Part shown: positions 34,126-43,557 of the stretch, in pieces
How positions within the stretch are numbered: position 1 is the stretch's first letter
Layout of the letters: each line of letters opens with the position of its first letter
Assembly (NCBI GenBank): GCA_002307235.1
Contig: DBTV01000046.1
Location: forward strand, 2,978-59,986
Length of the DNA: 57,009 nucleotides
DNA from: Acidobacteriaceae bacterium UBA1307
Lineage (GTDB): Bacteria; Acidobacteriota; Terriglobia; Terriglobales; Acidobacteriaceae
Direction: 5' to 3'
Program-made: the position numbers and the translations under genes
Notes under the pieces: generated by a model
The model's database searches: none
The model's input: only the letters and a program-made list of their open reading frames with translations
What the model was told of the DNA's origin: nothing

Positions 34126-37100
34126 ATGGTTCGCTCGAGTCTTGTCGCATGTCTTTTTTCTGCTTGTCTTTTCTCCGTTGCCGATGCTCAGGTCGAGCGC
34201 GAGTACAACCCTCCGGCGGTGTCGGATGTGTTGCCGGCGAATCCGCATGCGGCCGAGCCCGGACTGCTGTTCTATTTATCGGGCGATGCGTCGCTCGTTG
34301 CTGATTACGCCGCGGGCGGCAACCCTGTGCCGAACTATGCCAAGCATGTCGCGATTCTGCCGCAGGGCGTGCGTGGATCGTACATGCAGTGCGAAAACAA
34401 TCAGCAGCTTTCCTACTGGGCGCCGGGCAATATTTATGCGCAGCGCGGCACTCTGAGTTTTTTCTGGCGCGCACGTACGCCGCTCGATGAGACGGAGTTC
34501 CCCCTCTTTCGCGTTTCCTATGCCGACCACTCTTCGTGGGACATGGTCTGGTTGCGCATCGATTGGAACGGGCACGGTTTTGACGCCTTTGTGACGGATG
34601 TGAATCTGGGGCGCACGCGCGTGAGCGTGACGCTGCCGCAGAGACCGAAGCCCGAGCAATGGCTGCATCTGGCGCTGGCCTGGGACGAAAACTCCGGAAT
34701 TCGTTTTTATATCGATGGCAAGCTCGCGGCGACGCAGGCTGCGACAGAACTTTACGCAACGAATCTCGACCAGCTCGGGCCGCATTCACGATTGATTGCG
34801 CCGACCGGTGTTGAAAGCACGTATAACTACGATCGCGCCGGAGATATCGACGAGTTACGTATTTATGACCGCGTGCTGTCGGATGAAAATATCGCGGGTT
34901 TGGCGAAGAATGAGATTCCGGAAAAGATTCCGGAACTGCGGCGCTCGCTCGATGACGCGGCGGGTCGCGAGGAATGGAATCGTCGCTTCGGATGGAATCG
35001 TGCAAAGGATGTGCCGGTGGTGCTCGATGCCGCATCGACGGTGATTCGCAAGGTGGAGATTCACGACGCGTACGATTTGAAACGCTGGTGGTGGAAGGCG
35101 ACGGACGGCATTCGCGAGACGACGTGGCCCGGTGTTTATAACCGTTCGCGGCTCACCGGACGCCACGACTATTTCACGCTGCCTGACTGGGATTGCTACT
35201 CGCTATCAGGCAAGGCCATCACGTTTTATCTTCCCGAGGAACCCTGGAATCATCTGGAGATTTCTGGCGGCGCGTGGGGCGCGATGGCGCTGCTGCATCA
35301 TGATCTGGAAAGCGCGACGGACAGGGAAGAAAAACTTTTTGAGCGGCCCAAGGGTCAGGAGCTGACCTTTCACCACTTCGACGAGCCAGTGACCGGAGGC
35401 AAGCTGCGCTTTACGAATGTGGAGCAGGAAGAACCGATCGGCGAGTTCTCCGCGTATTTTGTGCATGCGGGCCGCGAGCCCGCAGGCGCGGGCGTGCTGC
35501 GCTACAACCTGACGGCGCGTGTTGCAGCGACGGAGAATGCTTCGACGCGGCCGCTCGCAGATTATATTCGCGGGGCGTATCCTGCCGATGAGCGGCAGAC
35601 GATGATGGCCATGCCCGGCGTCGGCGCGCGACGCGGCAACCGCGAAGATGCGTTGCAGCAGAGCGCACAGGCAGGATTGCCGATCGTACACATTCTGGTG
35701 CCGGCGGATTTTCGCAACGAGACGGTCGAGTTTGGGCACGGCTTCAGCTACGGATGGGAGAACATGGACGGTGGCCTCGACGGCATCGCGCTCGATCTGC
35801 CCGCGCTGTCGCTCAAAGCCAATCCTGACGGGCTGATTCCGCTGCACATTGAGGTGCGCGATCCGCTGTGGCCGATGCGCGCGATGCTCTCCTTTTCCTT
35901 TGCGGTGAGGCCGGGCGCGCCGCACACGCTCTGGCTCGATGTGCGGGATCGCATTCTGCCGAATGGCAAAAGTCTGTATCTCACCATTGCCTCGGAGAAT
36001 GCGGCGTTTGGTCCGAGCGCGCTGGAGGGAGCGGCGCTGCGTCTGGTCTTCAAACCCTATAAAAACGCGCTGCCGGAGCACATTGCCGACCGGTTGACGG
36101 AGGTGCGCGACGAGTATGCAAACCTCGTGGAAGAGTCGGTCAACTCCCGGCGCTTCAATCTCTTCAATCGCATCGATGCGGACCTGAGCGATCTGTTGCA
36201 TGTCGATCCGCGCAACGAATTGGGCCGCGCGTATTGGGCGCAACTCAATCGTGAGCAGATTCATCCGGACTATGCTGTGCCGCAGGCGCCCGCCGGTGTT
36301 CCGCAGTGGGCGTACTTGCAGGTGGAGGATCTCGGTGCGCTTAAAAAGCTGATCAACTGGTACGTCGACAACCGGCAGATTGCGAATGGTGAATTTGGTG
36401 GCGGGCTCTCGGATGATTCCGATTTTACCGAGTGGTGGCCGGGGCTGGCGCTGATGGGCTCCACGCCGGACAAGCTCAAGGCCTCGCTGAACAAGGAACT
36501 CGATGCGATGTATGACCAGCACATGTTCACCAACGGGCTGGCGACGATTCAGACCGACGAGTTACACAGTTATGAAGACGGCATCAACGTGCTGGGTGAG
36601 TCGATGCTGCTTGATTACGGCAGTCCGAAGCAGATGGAACGCGCGATGGTGACGGCCAAGCGGCTTGAGTGGTTGAGCGGCATCAACGCGGCGGGGCATC
36701 GCCACATTCGTTCGAATTATTTCAGCGGCGCGAAGATGGCCGAGAATGGCGTCTGGGGCAGTGCGAAGGATAACTCGTACATGGTCTTTCATCCGGCGCT
36801 CTCACTGGTTTCGTTCAACGGCACGCCGGAGACGCGGAAGATGGTGCTGGAACTTGCCGACGGCATTCTGGCGCATTACCGGCCGAACACGCGTGGCGAA
36901 TTGCGCACCGAGGTCAACTTCAAGACCGATGAGGACAAGCCGACCGGCATGCGGGCATGGTTTGTTCTGTGGGCGGCCTATCGATGGACCGGTGATGCGA
37001 AGTACGTGAAACCCTTTGTGGATGCGCCTCTGAACGCACTCGGATACATCAACGCCGACGCGCTCGATATGCTTGATCTGCGCAAGAGCCAGCATGATGC

Positions 37101-38022
37101 GCTGGCATCGTTTGGAGATTCGGTTGATCCGGTGGCAGGCGAGGCCTATGCGCAACTGGCCTGGCAGGCGACCGGCGATGCGCGCACGCTCGAGAAGGTC
37201 TACGCCTCGCAACTGCGCACGGCGCACGAACGCGAGTTCATCAACACCAAGGGCAGCCTGTGGATTGACCGTGTTTATTTCAACAGCGACGAGTTGCAGC
37301 GTGCACGGCTGGGTGGCGTCGCGCTGATCCGCAACTACTGCTATCCGGGCCACGTCGTGAGTTGGCGCTTTGCGAAACCCGCCAACGATGAGAGCGTGGC
37401 GATTCTCATTCCCGAGGCCACGCCGACGCACATACGCATCATTGCCTACAACCTCGACAACGTGGCGGTGAAGGCGCAGATGACGGGTTGGGAGATTGAT
37501 CCGGGCCAGTGGCAGTGGAGGCAAGGCAACTATGCCTCACCGAACGGGCAGCCGCCCGCCGCAGGCACGCCGCTCGACAATACTGTGACGCGCATGGTGG
37601 CCTTCGAGCGCTCCAGTTCGCTGGAGGTCAGCTTTGCGCCGCACACCATGACCGTGCTTGAGCTTGATCTGAAGGAGAAGGGAGTGCCGTACTGGTCGCG
37701 GCCGGACCTGGGGATTGACGATGAGGATGTGAAGATTGCCGGGGCTGCGATGAGCGTGACTGTGCATTCGGTGGGTGCGGTCGATGCGCCGGTCTCGCGG
37801 CTGGTGTTGCGCGATGCAGCAGGAAAAGCGCTGGCGACGACGCCGGTGCCCGCGTTGAAGGCGCCGAGCGATTTGACGCCGAAGACGGCGACGGTGAGGC
37901 TGTCGATCCCCGCGGGAGTGAATCTCAAGGGCGCAACCGTGAGCGTCGAGTGCGGCGGCACAACGCCCGAGATTACGCAGAACAACAACGTTGTGAGGCT
38001 TGGCGCACAGCCTTTGCGATAA
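34126..38022 (+). CDS. Very large secreted LamG-domain protein with a C-terminal helical (toroid-like) region, function unknown
   Basis: An exported protein of 1298 residues. The signal peptide (VRSSLVACLFSACLFSVADA) fixes the start at the ATG at 34126, where GAGGG lies 8 nt upstream. Residues of about 65-260 form a LamG/concanavalin-A-like jelly roll (FYIDGKLAATQAATELYAT, GDIDELRIYDRVLSDENIAG). A long middle part (about 280-740) has mixed beta-sandwich character with no recognised family. About 760-1100 is rich in paired helices with Trp and Asp clusters (GGGLSDDSDFTEWWPGLALM, TDELHSYEDGINVLGESM, TGMRAWFVLWAAYRWTGD), resembling the alpha/alpha toroid of glycosidases and polysaccharide lyases. 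The C-terminus is again beta-rich. It is probably a surface polysaccharide-acting enzyme, but the catalytic family is not identifiable. Confidence 0.75.
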   Translation: MVRSSLVACLFSACLFSVADAQVEREYNPPAVSDVLPANPHAAEPGLLFYLSGDASLVADYAAGGNPVPNYAKHVAILPQGVRGSYMQCENNQQLSYWAPGNIYAQRGTLSFFWRARTPLDETEFPLFRVSYADHSSWDMVWLRIDWNGHGFDAFVTDVNLGRTRVSVTLPQRPKPEQWLHLALAWDENSGIRFYIDGKLAATQAATELYATNLDQLGPHSRLIAPTGVESTYNYDRAGDIDELRIYDRVLSDENIAGLAKNEIPEKIPELRRSLDDAAGREEWNRRFGWNRAKDVPVVLDAASTVIRKVEIHDAYDLKRWWWKATDGIRETTWPGVYNRSRLTGRHDYFTLPDWDCYSLSGKAITFYLPEEPWNHLEISGGAWGAMALLHHDLESATDREEKLFERPKGQELTFHHFDEPVTGGKLRFTNVEQEEPIGEFSAYFVHAGREPAGAGVLRYNLTARVAATENASTRPLADYIRGAYPADERQTMMAMPGVGARRGNREDALQQSAQAGLPIVHILVPADFRNETVEFGHGFSYGWENMDGGLDGIALDLPALSLKANPDGLIPLHIEVRDPLWPMRAMLSFSFAVRPGAPHTLWLDVRDRILPNGKSLYLTIASENAAFGPSALEGAALRLVFKPYKNALPEHIADRLTEVRDEYANLVEESVNSRRFNLFNRIDADLSDLLHVDPRNELGRAYWAQLNREQIHPDYAVPQAPAGVPQWAYLQVEDLGALKKLINWYVDNRQIANGEFGGGLSDDSDFTEWWPGLALMGSTPDKLKASLNKELDAMYDQHMFTNGLATIQTDELHSYEDGINVLGESMLLDYGSPKQMERAMVTAKRLEWLSGINAAGHRHIRSNYFSGAKMAENGVWGSAKDNSYMVFHPALSLVSFNGTPETRKMVLELADGILAHYRPNTRGELRTEVNFKTDEDKPTGMRAWFVLWAAYRWTGDAKYVKPFVDAPLNALGYINADALDMLDLRKSQHDALASFGDSVDPVAGEAYAQLAWQATGDARTLEKVYASQLRTAHEREFINTKGSLWIDRVYFNSDELQRARLGGVALIRNYCYPGHVVSWRFAKPANDESVAILIPEATPTHIRIIAYNLDNVAVKAQMTGWEIDPGQWQWRQGNYASPNGQPPAAGTPLDNTVTRMVAFERSSSLEVSFAPHTMTVLELDLKEKGVPYWSRPDLGIDDEDVKIAGAAMSVTVHSVGAVDAPVSRLVLRDAAGKALATTPVPALKAPSDLTPKTATVRLSIPAGVNLKGATVSVECGGTTPEITQNNNVVRLGAQPLR

Positions 38023-38033
38023 GGCTGTGCGCC
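38002..38033. terminator. Hairpin between convergent genes, overlapping the LamG stop codon
   Basis: A perfect 11-bp stem (38002-38012 with 38023-38033) closes a 10-nt loop that contains the TAA of the LamG gene. It separates two convergent genes by 18 bp. No T-run follows on either strand, so it may act as a mechanical stop or as an mRNA 3' end. Confidence 0.5.
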
Positions 38034-38040
38034 CAAAAAG

Positions 38041-40203
38041 TTACTGGCCTGCCTTTGCGGCGTCGAGCTTGTCCTGGATGCCTTTTTCAAAGTCGGCGTC
38101 GCTGCCGCCGTCGTAACCGATCTGACGCCAGCGCCAGACGCCGCTGTCATCCACCAGCCAGGTCTGTGGAATCGCGAAGCCGTCAAGCAGGCTCACCACG
38201 GTGGAGTAGGCGGGCAGCACCGGGAAGGTAAAGCCCTTTTTCTTGACGAAGGGCGCAACGATGCCCAGATCCTGATCGATATCGAAGGTGAGAATCTGAA
38301 GGTTCTTGCGATCCTTTGCCTTCTCGTAGAACTTTTCGAGATGCGGCAACTCGCCCTGGCAGGGACCGCACCAGGTGGCCCAGAGAGTGATCAGCACCGT
38401 CTTGCCGCGCAGGTCTTTCAGACGCCAGATCTTTCCCGACAGGTCTGAGAGCTCGAAGTCCGGAATGGTCTTGGTGGCCTTTTCCCAGCGACCTTCCGCT
38501 GCCTGTTTTGCGTCGCTTGCGGGCTGCTTGCTCCACACGGCCCAGGCCGTCTCGGTGCCGCTCTGCTGCTTCCACAGCGCGTGCGCCTCGTCGGTGAGAT
38601 CGTCGTAGAGCTTTCCCTCCGAGGCCTCGGGGGCTTTGTCGCGCGTAAAGAGAGCCAACTGGTAATAGGCCAGCGCGTCCTGCGTGTGTTTCTGGATGAC
38701 TTCGAGTCGGGCGCGATTCCACCAGTATGCCGACTGAAGAGACTTCTTTTCCGGTGCGGGTGCTTCGATGGCAGCCTTCAGCTTGAGCGCCTGCTCGGGT
38801 TGGCCGGCTTCGAGCGCGGCCTTCAGAACCCATCCGTAGAAGGATTGATCTTGCCAGATCAGGTTTTCCTTGTGCTCTTTCTGGTCGTCGTCCTTGCGGT
38901 TGTCGTTCTCTGCCTCATGAGCGCGATTCTTTTCAAGCTGCGTTCTGTACTGTTGCAGCAGCTCGAGCGCGCGGGTCGGTTGCCAGTGATTCTGGATCAG
39001 AAGCTGGGCTGCATTCCAGTAAGAATCGCCGCTCCATTGCGGGGCCTCATAGTCCTTGCTGGCCTGCAGGTAGGCGTCCATGGTGGCGAGTGCTTCCTGC
39101 TGCGGAATGCCCTCTCTGACTTTGCCTCCATTGTCCTTTATGGCGTAGAACCATGCCTCGCGTTGCAGGTAGCTGTTGTCCGGGTAATCGCGAATCCATC
39201 CCTTCAGGGCTTGCCTGTACTCGATCTGGTATTGGGCCCAGGCCTTGGCGTCGGTCTGGTTCTCAGGCTCTTTGTGCGTATCGTTCCAGCGTTTGTTGAC
39301 CAGATACCAAGATTGATTGGAGTGGGGGAAATCGTGAATCAGGCGGTTTTCCCGGGCGGTGATGGTTTCTTCCGATGCACCGCTCTGCTTGTAGCCGGCA
39401 ATCAGAAAGTTTTGCCAATCGGCGTCGCCGGTGGGGTTGAGCTTTTCAAGCCGCTCCAGATCGCGAGCTACCTGGGCGCGAAGAGCGTCGTGCTCCTTTG
39501 GCGGGTGCGTGCGGAACTCAAGTCCCCACAGCGTTGCGTAGGCGTTGAGCCGCTTCGGATCGGTCTCTTTTTCTAGCTGTGCGCGCAGGGCGGTGGCGAC
39601 CTTGGGTTGCAGCGACTCGTCTTTGACCAGAAGCCATTGCGCGCTGCCATCGGTCGAGGCCGGGCAGGCGGCAAAGTAGGCTCCCAGGTTCTGCTTCATC
39701 TTGCCCAGATCCGCGTGTTTTCCGCTGGTGTAGATCTGCGCCAAGGCGAGCGCGGGCAGGGGAAACTCGGGAGCCTTGGCTCTGGCGGCTTCCAGAAGCC
39801 GAATGGCCTCGGGCGTGTCCTTGCCGACCAGCGATTTGCCGGCGATGAGCAGTGCCAGCGGATCGTCTGGATGCTCGGTGGCCTGCTGCACCCAGCGGGT
39901 GCGGATGGTTGCGTACTCTTCCGGCGCGCCCTGGCTCAGCAGATAGATGTAACGCTGCACGGGTGCGAACTCGCGAGGATAGCGCGCCATGAGCTCTTCA
40001 AACACCTGACGCTGATCAGCAAAGCTCTCGTTGTATTTCAGCTTTTCAAGCCGTTTCCAGTCGAGCTTGTCGCTGAAAGCCGCGCGCAGTGCGGGCGTGG
40101 CTTCACAGCCCGGCAGCGAAAGGGCGGATTGCGCACGGGAGAAAGTGGGTTGGCCGAAAATGGCGGTGCAGAGGAAAAATGCTGCCGCAATGCGAAGGTG
40201 CAT
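38041..40203 (-). CDS. Exported TPR-like protein with C-terminal TlpA-type thioredoxin domain
   Basis: A protein of 720 residues with a signal peptide (IAAAFFLCTAIFGQPTFSRA). Helical, TPR-like repeats cover about 60-560, where helix pairs rich in Ala and Trp recur (SNQSWYLVNKRWNDT, WYLV-type starts). The C-terminal 145 residues are a TlpA/ResA-like thioredoxin domain with the redox centre WCGPC (611-615), the lead-in LRGKTVLITLWAT and the cis-Pro region IPQTWLVDDSG. It probably reduces or isomerises disulfides of exported proteins, with the repeats as a partner-binding arm. Single leftward gene, divergent from 40478. Confidence 0.85.
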   Translation of the reverse strand: MHLRIAAAFFLCTAIFGQPTFSRAQSALSLPGCEATPALRAAFSDKLDWKRLEKLKYNESFADQRQVFEELMARYPREFAPVQRYIYLLSQGAPEEYATIRTRWVQQATEHPDDPLALLIAGKSLVGKDTPEAIRLLEAARAKAPEFPLPALALAQIYTSGKHADLGKMKQNLGAYFAACPASTDGSAQWLLVKDESLQPKVATALRAQLEKETDPKRLNAYATLWGLEFRTHPPKEHDALRAQVARDLERLEKLNPTGDADWQNFLIAGYKQSGASEETITARENRLIHDFPHSNQSWYLVNKRWNDTHKEPENQTDAKAWAQYQIEYRQALKGWIRDYPDNSYLQREAWFYAIKDNGGKVREGIPQQEALATMDAYLQASKDYEAPQWSGDSYWNAAQLLIQNHWQPTRALELLQQYRTQLEKNRAHEAENDNRKDDDQKEHKENLIWQDQSFYGWVLKAALEAGQPEQALKLKAAIEAPAPEKKSLQSAYWWNRARLEVIQKHTQDALAYYQLALFTRDKAPEASEGKLYDDLTDEAHALWKQQSGTETAWAVWSKQPASDAKQAAEGRWEKATKTIPDFELSDLSGKIWRLKDLRGKTVLITLWATWCGPCQGELPHLEKFYEKAKDRKNLQILTFDIDQDLGIVAPFVKKKGFTFPVLPAYSTVVSLLDGFAIPQTWLVDDSGVWRWRQIGYDGGSDADFEKGIQDKLDAAKAGQ

Positions 40204-40477
40204 GGCTCCGGGCTCCTCGAAATTTTAGATAATTTGTGGAAAAGCTAGTCTGATTGACGATTAGAATACGCCTTCCGTTTGGTTCACCTTGTGGGAATGT
40301 GCGGGAGCATGGGGGCGGCGGCGATGAAAATCAGGGGTTTGCCTCGCTACGCACCGAAGGAGAGCTCGATCCGGCATGAAAAGCGCGCGAGGCGCTCCAT
40401 TTTCTGCGGTTAAGCGGCAATTTCCTTCCACAATCGTGCACCGGGAAGCCACTCCGGGACGTCTACAATCGATAGAG

Positions 40478-41131
40478 ATGTCCGATACGCTTTATCTCAG
40501 CTTGTGGTACCCGGATCTGCGGCTGGCCGCGCTCAGCGACAAGCTCGCCGCAGTGCTTGAAACCTTCGCCCAGCAGGGCGGCGAACCCCTTGTGTATGCG
40601 GCCACGGTCTGGCCGATTGACTGGAGCGAGGCACCGGTTTTTCAACGGGTCTATGGCCGCGTGCTGACGCCGCAGCCGGAAGAGGCCGCGCCCGCGCCGC
40701 AGGCTCCGCGCGGTGTTGTGCCCCGACAGGCCATTGCCGAAGCGCTTGAACTGCTGCACGAGGACTATGCCTATGAGTTTCAGATTGGCTGGAATCTCTG
40801 GGAGCTTGAGCAGGGTGCGGATCTCGATCCGCGATGGGCTCGTGCGCCGCGTCTGGTGCGCGTCACCGGCTTTGGACCGCTGTTCGACAACGGCGCCTAC
40901 GAGGGCGAGGGACACATCAAGATCGACTTTGGCCCGGATACGCCCTTCCTTGAGGAAGACGCGCGGCTCGATGAGGTCGGTTCGAAGCACATTGAAGACA
41001 ACGTGCGCCAGTTGGTGGCGCTGACCCTGGCCGTTGAAAAGGCCTCGGGAGCGACGGCGCGTCTGCTGTGGAGTGAGTTGGGCGAGAGCCTGGCCTCGCG
41101 GCTGGCTGCGCGGCTTGGCGTGGGGAATTAG
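40478..41131 (+). CDS. Conserved-looking hypothetical protein upstream of the LPS-export genes
   Basis: A soluble protein of 217 residues without signal peptide or membrane segment. It begins SDTLYLSLWYPDLRLAALSD and has a mixed alpha/beta pattern with an acidic centre (EEDARLDEVGSKHIEDNVRQ). The first 40 residues and the stretch EFQIGWNLWELEQG are the most structured. I recognise no family. Its stop is 3 bp before the start of the LptC/LptA-like gene, so it is very probably co-transcribed and may act in LPS export or envelope assembly. The ATG at 40478 is chosen because it begins the structured part; the frame is open upstream to 40376. Confidence 0.75.
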   Translation: MSDTLYLSLWYPDLRLAALSDKLAAVLETFAQQGGEPLVYAATVWPIDWSEAPVFQRVYGRVLTPQPEEAAPAPQAPRGVVPRQAIAEALELLHEDYAYEFQIGWNLWELEQGADLDPRWARAPRLVRVTGFGPLFDNGAYEGEGHIKIDFGPDTPFLEEDARLDEVGSKHIEDNVRQLVALTLAVEKASGATARLLWSELGESLASRLAARLGVGN

Positions 41132-41134
41132 GGC

Positions 41135-43531
41135 GTGCGATTCACGATTGAACGGTTACGAACGCTGGTGCTGGTGACGGCCGGGCTGCTTCTGGCGGCG
41201 CTGGTCGGATTTCTGGTCATCGGCAAGTGGCGCAATCCGTTCAGCATGCGCGACCTGCCGAAGAAGCTCGGCCTCGACATTCAGCAGGAGGCCGACGGCG
41301 TCACCTTTTCGCACGCTCTCGGCGGCCACGCGCAGTTCAAGGTGCATGCCTCGAAGGTCGTCCAGTTGCGCCAGGGCAATGCGCTGTTGCACGACGTCAA
41401 GATCGAGATCTACGGCGAGGACGGCAAGCGCGTTGACCGGATCGAGGGCAACGAGTTCGAGTACGACCAGAAGAAGGGGCTGGCCACGGCGGCCGGTCCG
41501 GTCGAGATTACGCTCGTGCGTCCTGGTACGGCCCCTGCGATGGCGCCGAAGGCCACGGTGACGGCAGGCAAGGACAAATCTCTGAATGCCGCGGCCCGCG
41601 CGGCGGCGCGTGGTCAGGTGCATGTGAAGACCAGCGGCCTGACCTTTGATATGAAGTCGGGTGTGGCGATGACCAACGCGCGCGTCGACTTTGACACGGT
41701 GCAGGGCAAGGGCAGCGCGCTTGGTTCGGTCTACGACTCCAAGCAGGGCCATCTGGTGCTGAATCAGACCGTCGAACTGAAGGCAGAGCGCAGCGGTGGC
41801 GAGGTTACCTTGCATGCCGCTCACGCCGAGTTTGAACGCAGCCAGATGATCTGCAATCTGCGTGCGGCAACGGCTGTTTATCGCGCAGGCCAAGCGGCGG
41901 CGGGCGAGGCGCAGATCAGCTTTCGCGACGATGGTTCAGCGACGCGGCTCGATGCGACGCATGGTTTCACCATGACGACGGCAACCGGCAGCACGGTGCA
42001 GTCGGCCTCGGGCGTGCTCGACTTTGACGAGCATAATCAGCCGAAGCACGGCCATCTGGAAGGCGGCGTGCGGCTTGAGAGCCAGCGCGGGGGCCATCAG
42101 ACACACGGCGCCGCGCAGACGGCCGATCTTGAGTTTGCCGCTGGGGGCGAACTGCGCCGCGCGCACTTGGTCAAGGATGTGGAGATTCGCAGCGACGAGC
42201 AGAGTGTGAGCGCGCATGCCAGCCGCCTATGGCGTTCGCCGGTGGCCGACATTGCGTTTCGCCGCATTGCCAAAGGGCAGGTTGAGCCGGCGACGCTGGC
42301 GGGCGTGGGCGGCGTCGTGGTCGAGAGCCAGAGCCAGCGCGGCAAGGAGGCTGCGGCCTTTGCGCGCCTGCGTGCCGACCAGATGAATGGCGAATTTGCG
42401 CCGGGTTCCTCGCTGCGTTCGATGACGGGCACCGGCCACGCTGCGATGGAGCAGACAACGGCGGCCGGCGCGCATCAGACGGCGACCGGCGACCGGCTGA
42501 CGGTGCGTTTGTCGGCGGGCGCAACGGGGGCCGTGCAGGTGGAGTCGGCCGTGCTTGATGGCAAGGTGCTGTTGACGCAGCAGGCGGTGGCGCATGCCGG
42601 TGCAACGCCGCTGCCGATGAAGGCCACGGCGGGCCGCGCCGACTATGCCAGCCAGGGCCAGTGGTTGCACTTGACCGCCAACCCGCGCGTGGAGCAGGGC
42701 GGCATGCAGATGACCGCCGACAAGATCGATCTTTCTCAGGACTCGGGCGACGCCTTTGCGCATGGCAATGTGAAGGCCAGTTGGCTTGATGCGGGCAAGC
42801 AGGGAAAGGGCGCGTCGATTTCGATGTTGGGTTCTTCGCAGGAGCCGATGCATGCCGTTGCCGCCGAAGCGCAGATGCATCAGGCGCCGGGCAACGGCGA
42901 AAGCGTGGTGAGCTTCCGCGGTCATGCGCGGCTCTGGCAGCAGGCCAATTCCGTGGCCGCGCCGGTGATTGTGTTGCACCGCGTGCAGCAGACGCTTGAG
43001 GCGCACAGCACGGATCGCAATGAGCCGGTGCGCGTGGTCTTTCTGAATACCGACCGCAAGGCCGCCGGCAAAAATGGAACCCAGGCACCGGCGGTGATGC
43101 GCGTCCGTGGCGGCGACCTGTATTATGCGGAGGCTAGGCGGACTGCCCTGATGCAGAACGGTACGCTGGGCCCGGTGGTGGCGGAAACCGGCACGGCCAC
43201 AACGCAATCGAATGCAGTGGAGTTGAAGCTGACCCCGGCGGGCACGGCAGCCACGCACGAGTCCGGCATGGGACAGGTGGAACACATGACGGCGCGCGGC
43301 CGCGTCGTGGTCAGTTCGCAGGGCCGTCGCGGCACCGGCGAGCAGCTTGATTACACCGGCCTGAGCGGCGAATATGTGCTGACCGGCACGGCGTCTGCAC
43401 CGCCCAGGCTCACCGATCCCGAGCGCGGTTCGACGACCGGTGCGGCGTTAATCTTCCACAGTCGTGACGATAGCGTTAGCATCGAAGGACGCGGACGGCC
43501 GACGACAACCAAAACCATGGCGCCACGGTAA
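41135..43531 (+). CDS. lptC: Large LPS-export periplasmic protein (LptC-like N-terminus with long LptA/OstA-like region)
   Basis: A protein of 798 residues, several times longer than LptC (about 190) or LptA (about 185). One N-terminal membrane segment (LVLVTAGLLLAALVGFLVIG) anchors it. The following 150 residues look LptC-like (FKVHASKVVQLRQGNALLHD, VKIEIYGEDGKRVDRIEG). Long beta-jellyroll stretches follow (GDRLTVRLSAG, ATAGRADYASQGQWLHLTAN), and the last 100 residues are OstA-like (VMRVRGGDLYYAEARR, RRGTGEQLDYTGLSGEYVLT). It probably forms an inner-membrane anchored bridge for lipopolysaccharide. GTG start, 3 bp after the unknown gene; lptB follows 26 bp downstream. Confidence 0.85.
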   Translation: MRFTIERLRTLVLVTAGLLLAALVGFLVIGKWRNPFSMRDLPKKLGLDIQQEADGVTFSHALGGHAQFKVHASKVVQLRQGNALLHDVKIEIYGEDGKRVDRIEGNEFEYDQKKGLATAAGPVEITLVRPGTAPAMAPKATVTAGKDKSLNAAARAAARGQVHVKTSGLTFDMKSGVAMTNARVDFDTVQGKGSALGSVYDSKQGHLVLNQTVELKAERSGGEVTLHAAHAEFERSQMICNLRAATAVYRAGQAAAGEAQISFRDDGSATRLDATHGFTMTTATGSTVQSASGVLDFDEHNQPKHGHLEGGVRLESQRGGHQTHGAAQTADLEFAAGGELRRAHLVKDVEIRSDEQSVSAHASRLWRSPVADIAFRRIAKGQVEPATLAGVGGVVVESQSQRGKEAAAFARLRADQMNGEFAPGSSLRSMTGTGHAAMEQTTAAGAHQTATGDRLTVRLSAGATGAVQVESAVLDGKVLLTQQAVAHAGATPLPMKATAGRADYASQGQWLHLTANPRVEQGGMQMTADKIDLSQDSGDAFAHGNVKASWLDAGKQGKGASISMLGSSQEPMHAVAAEAQMHQAPGNGESVVSFRGHARLWQQANSVAAPVIVLHRVQQTLEAHSTDRNEPVRVVFLNTDRKAAGKNGTQAPAVMRVRGGDLYYAEARRTALMQNGTLGPVVAETGTATTQSNAVELKLTPAGTAATHESGMGQVEHMTARGRVVVSSQGRRGTGEQLDYTGLSGEYVLTGTASAPPRLTDPERGSTTGAALIFHSRDDSVSIEGRGRPTTTKTMAPR

Positions 43532-43557
43532 GGCGCGGAGACACGAGCGAAGATTCG

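Noticed and set aside
31885..34248. 787-codon open frame antisense to argS
   Set aside because: Covers a conserved synthetase gene in the opposite sense; composition (Arg, His, Gln, Leu) is that of a shadow frame.
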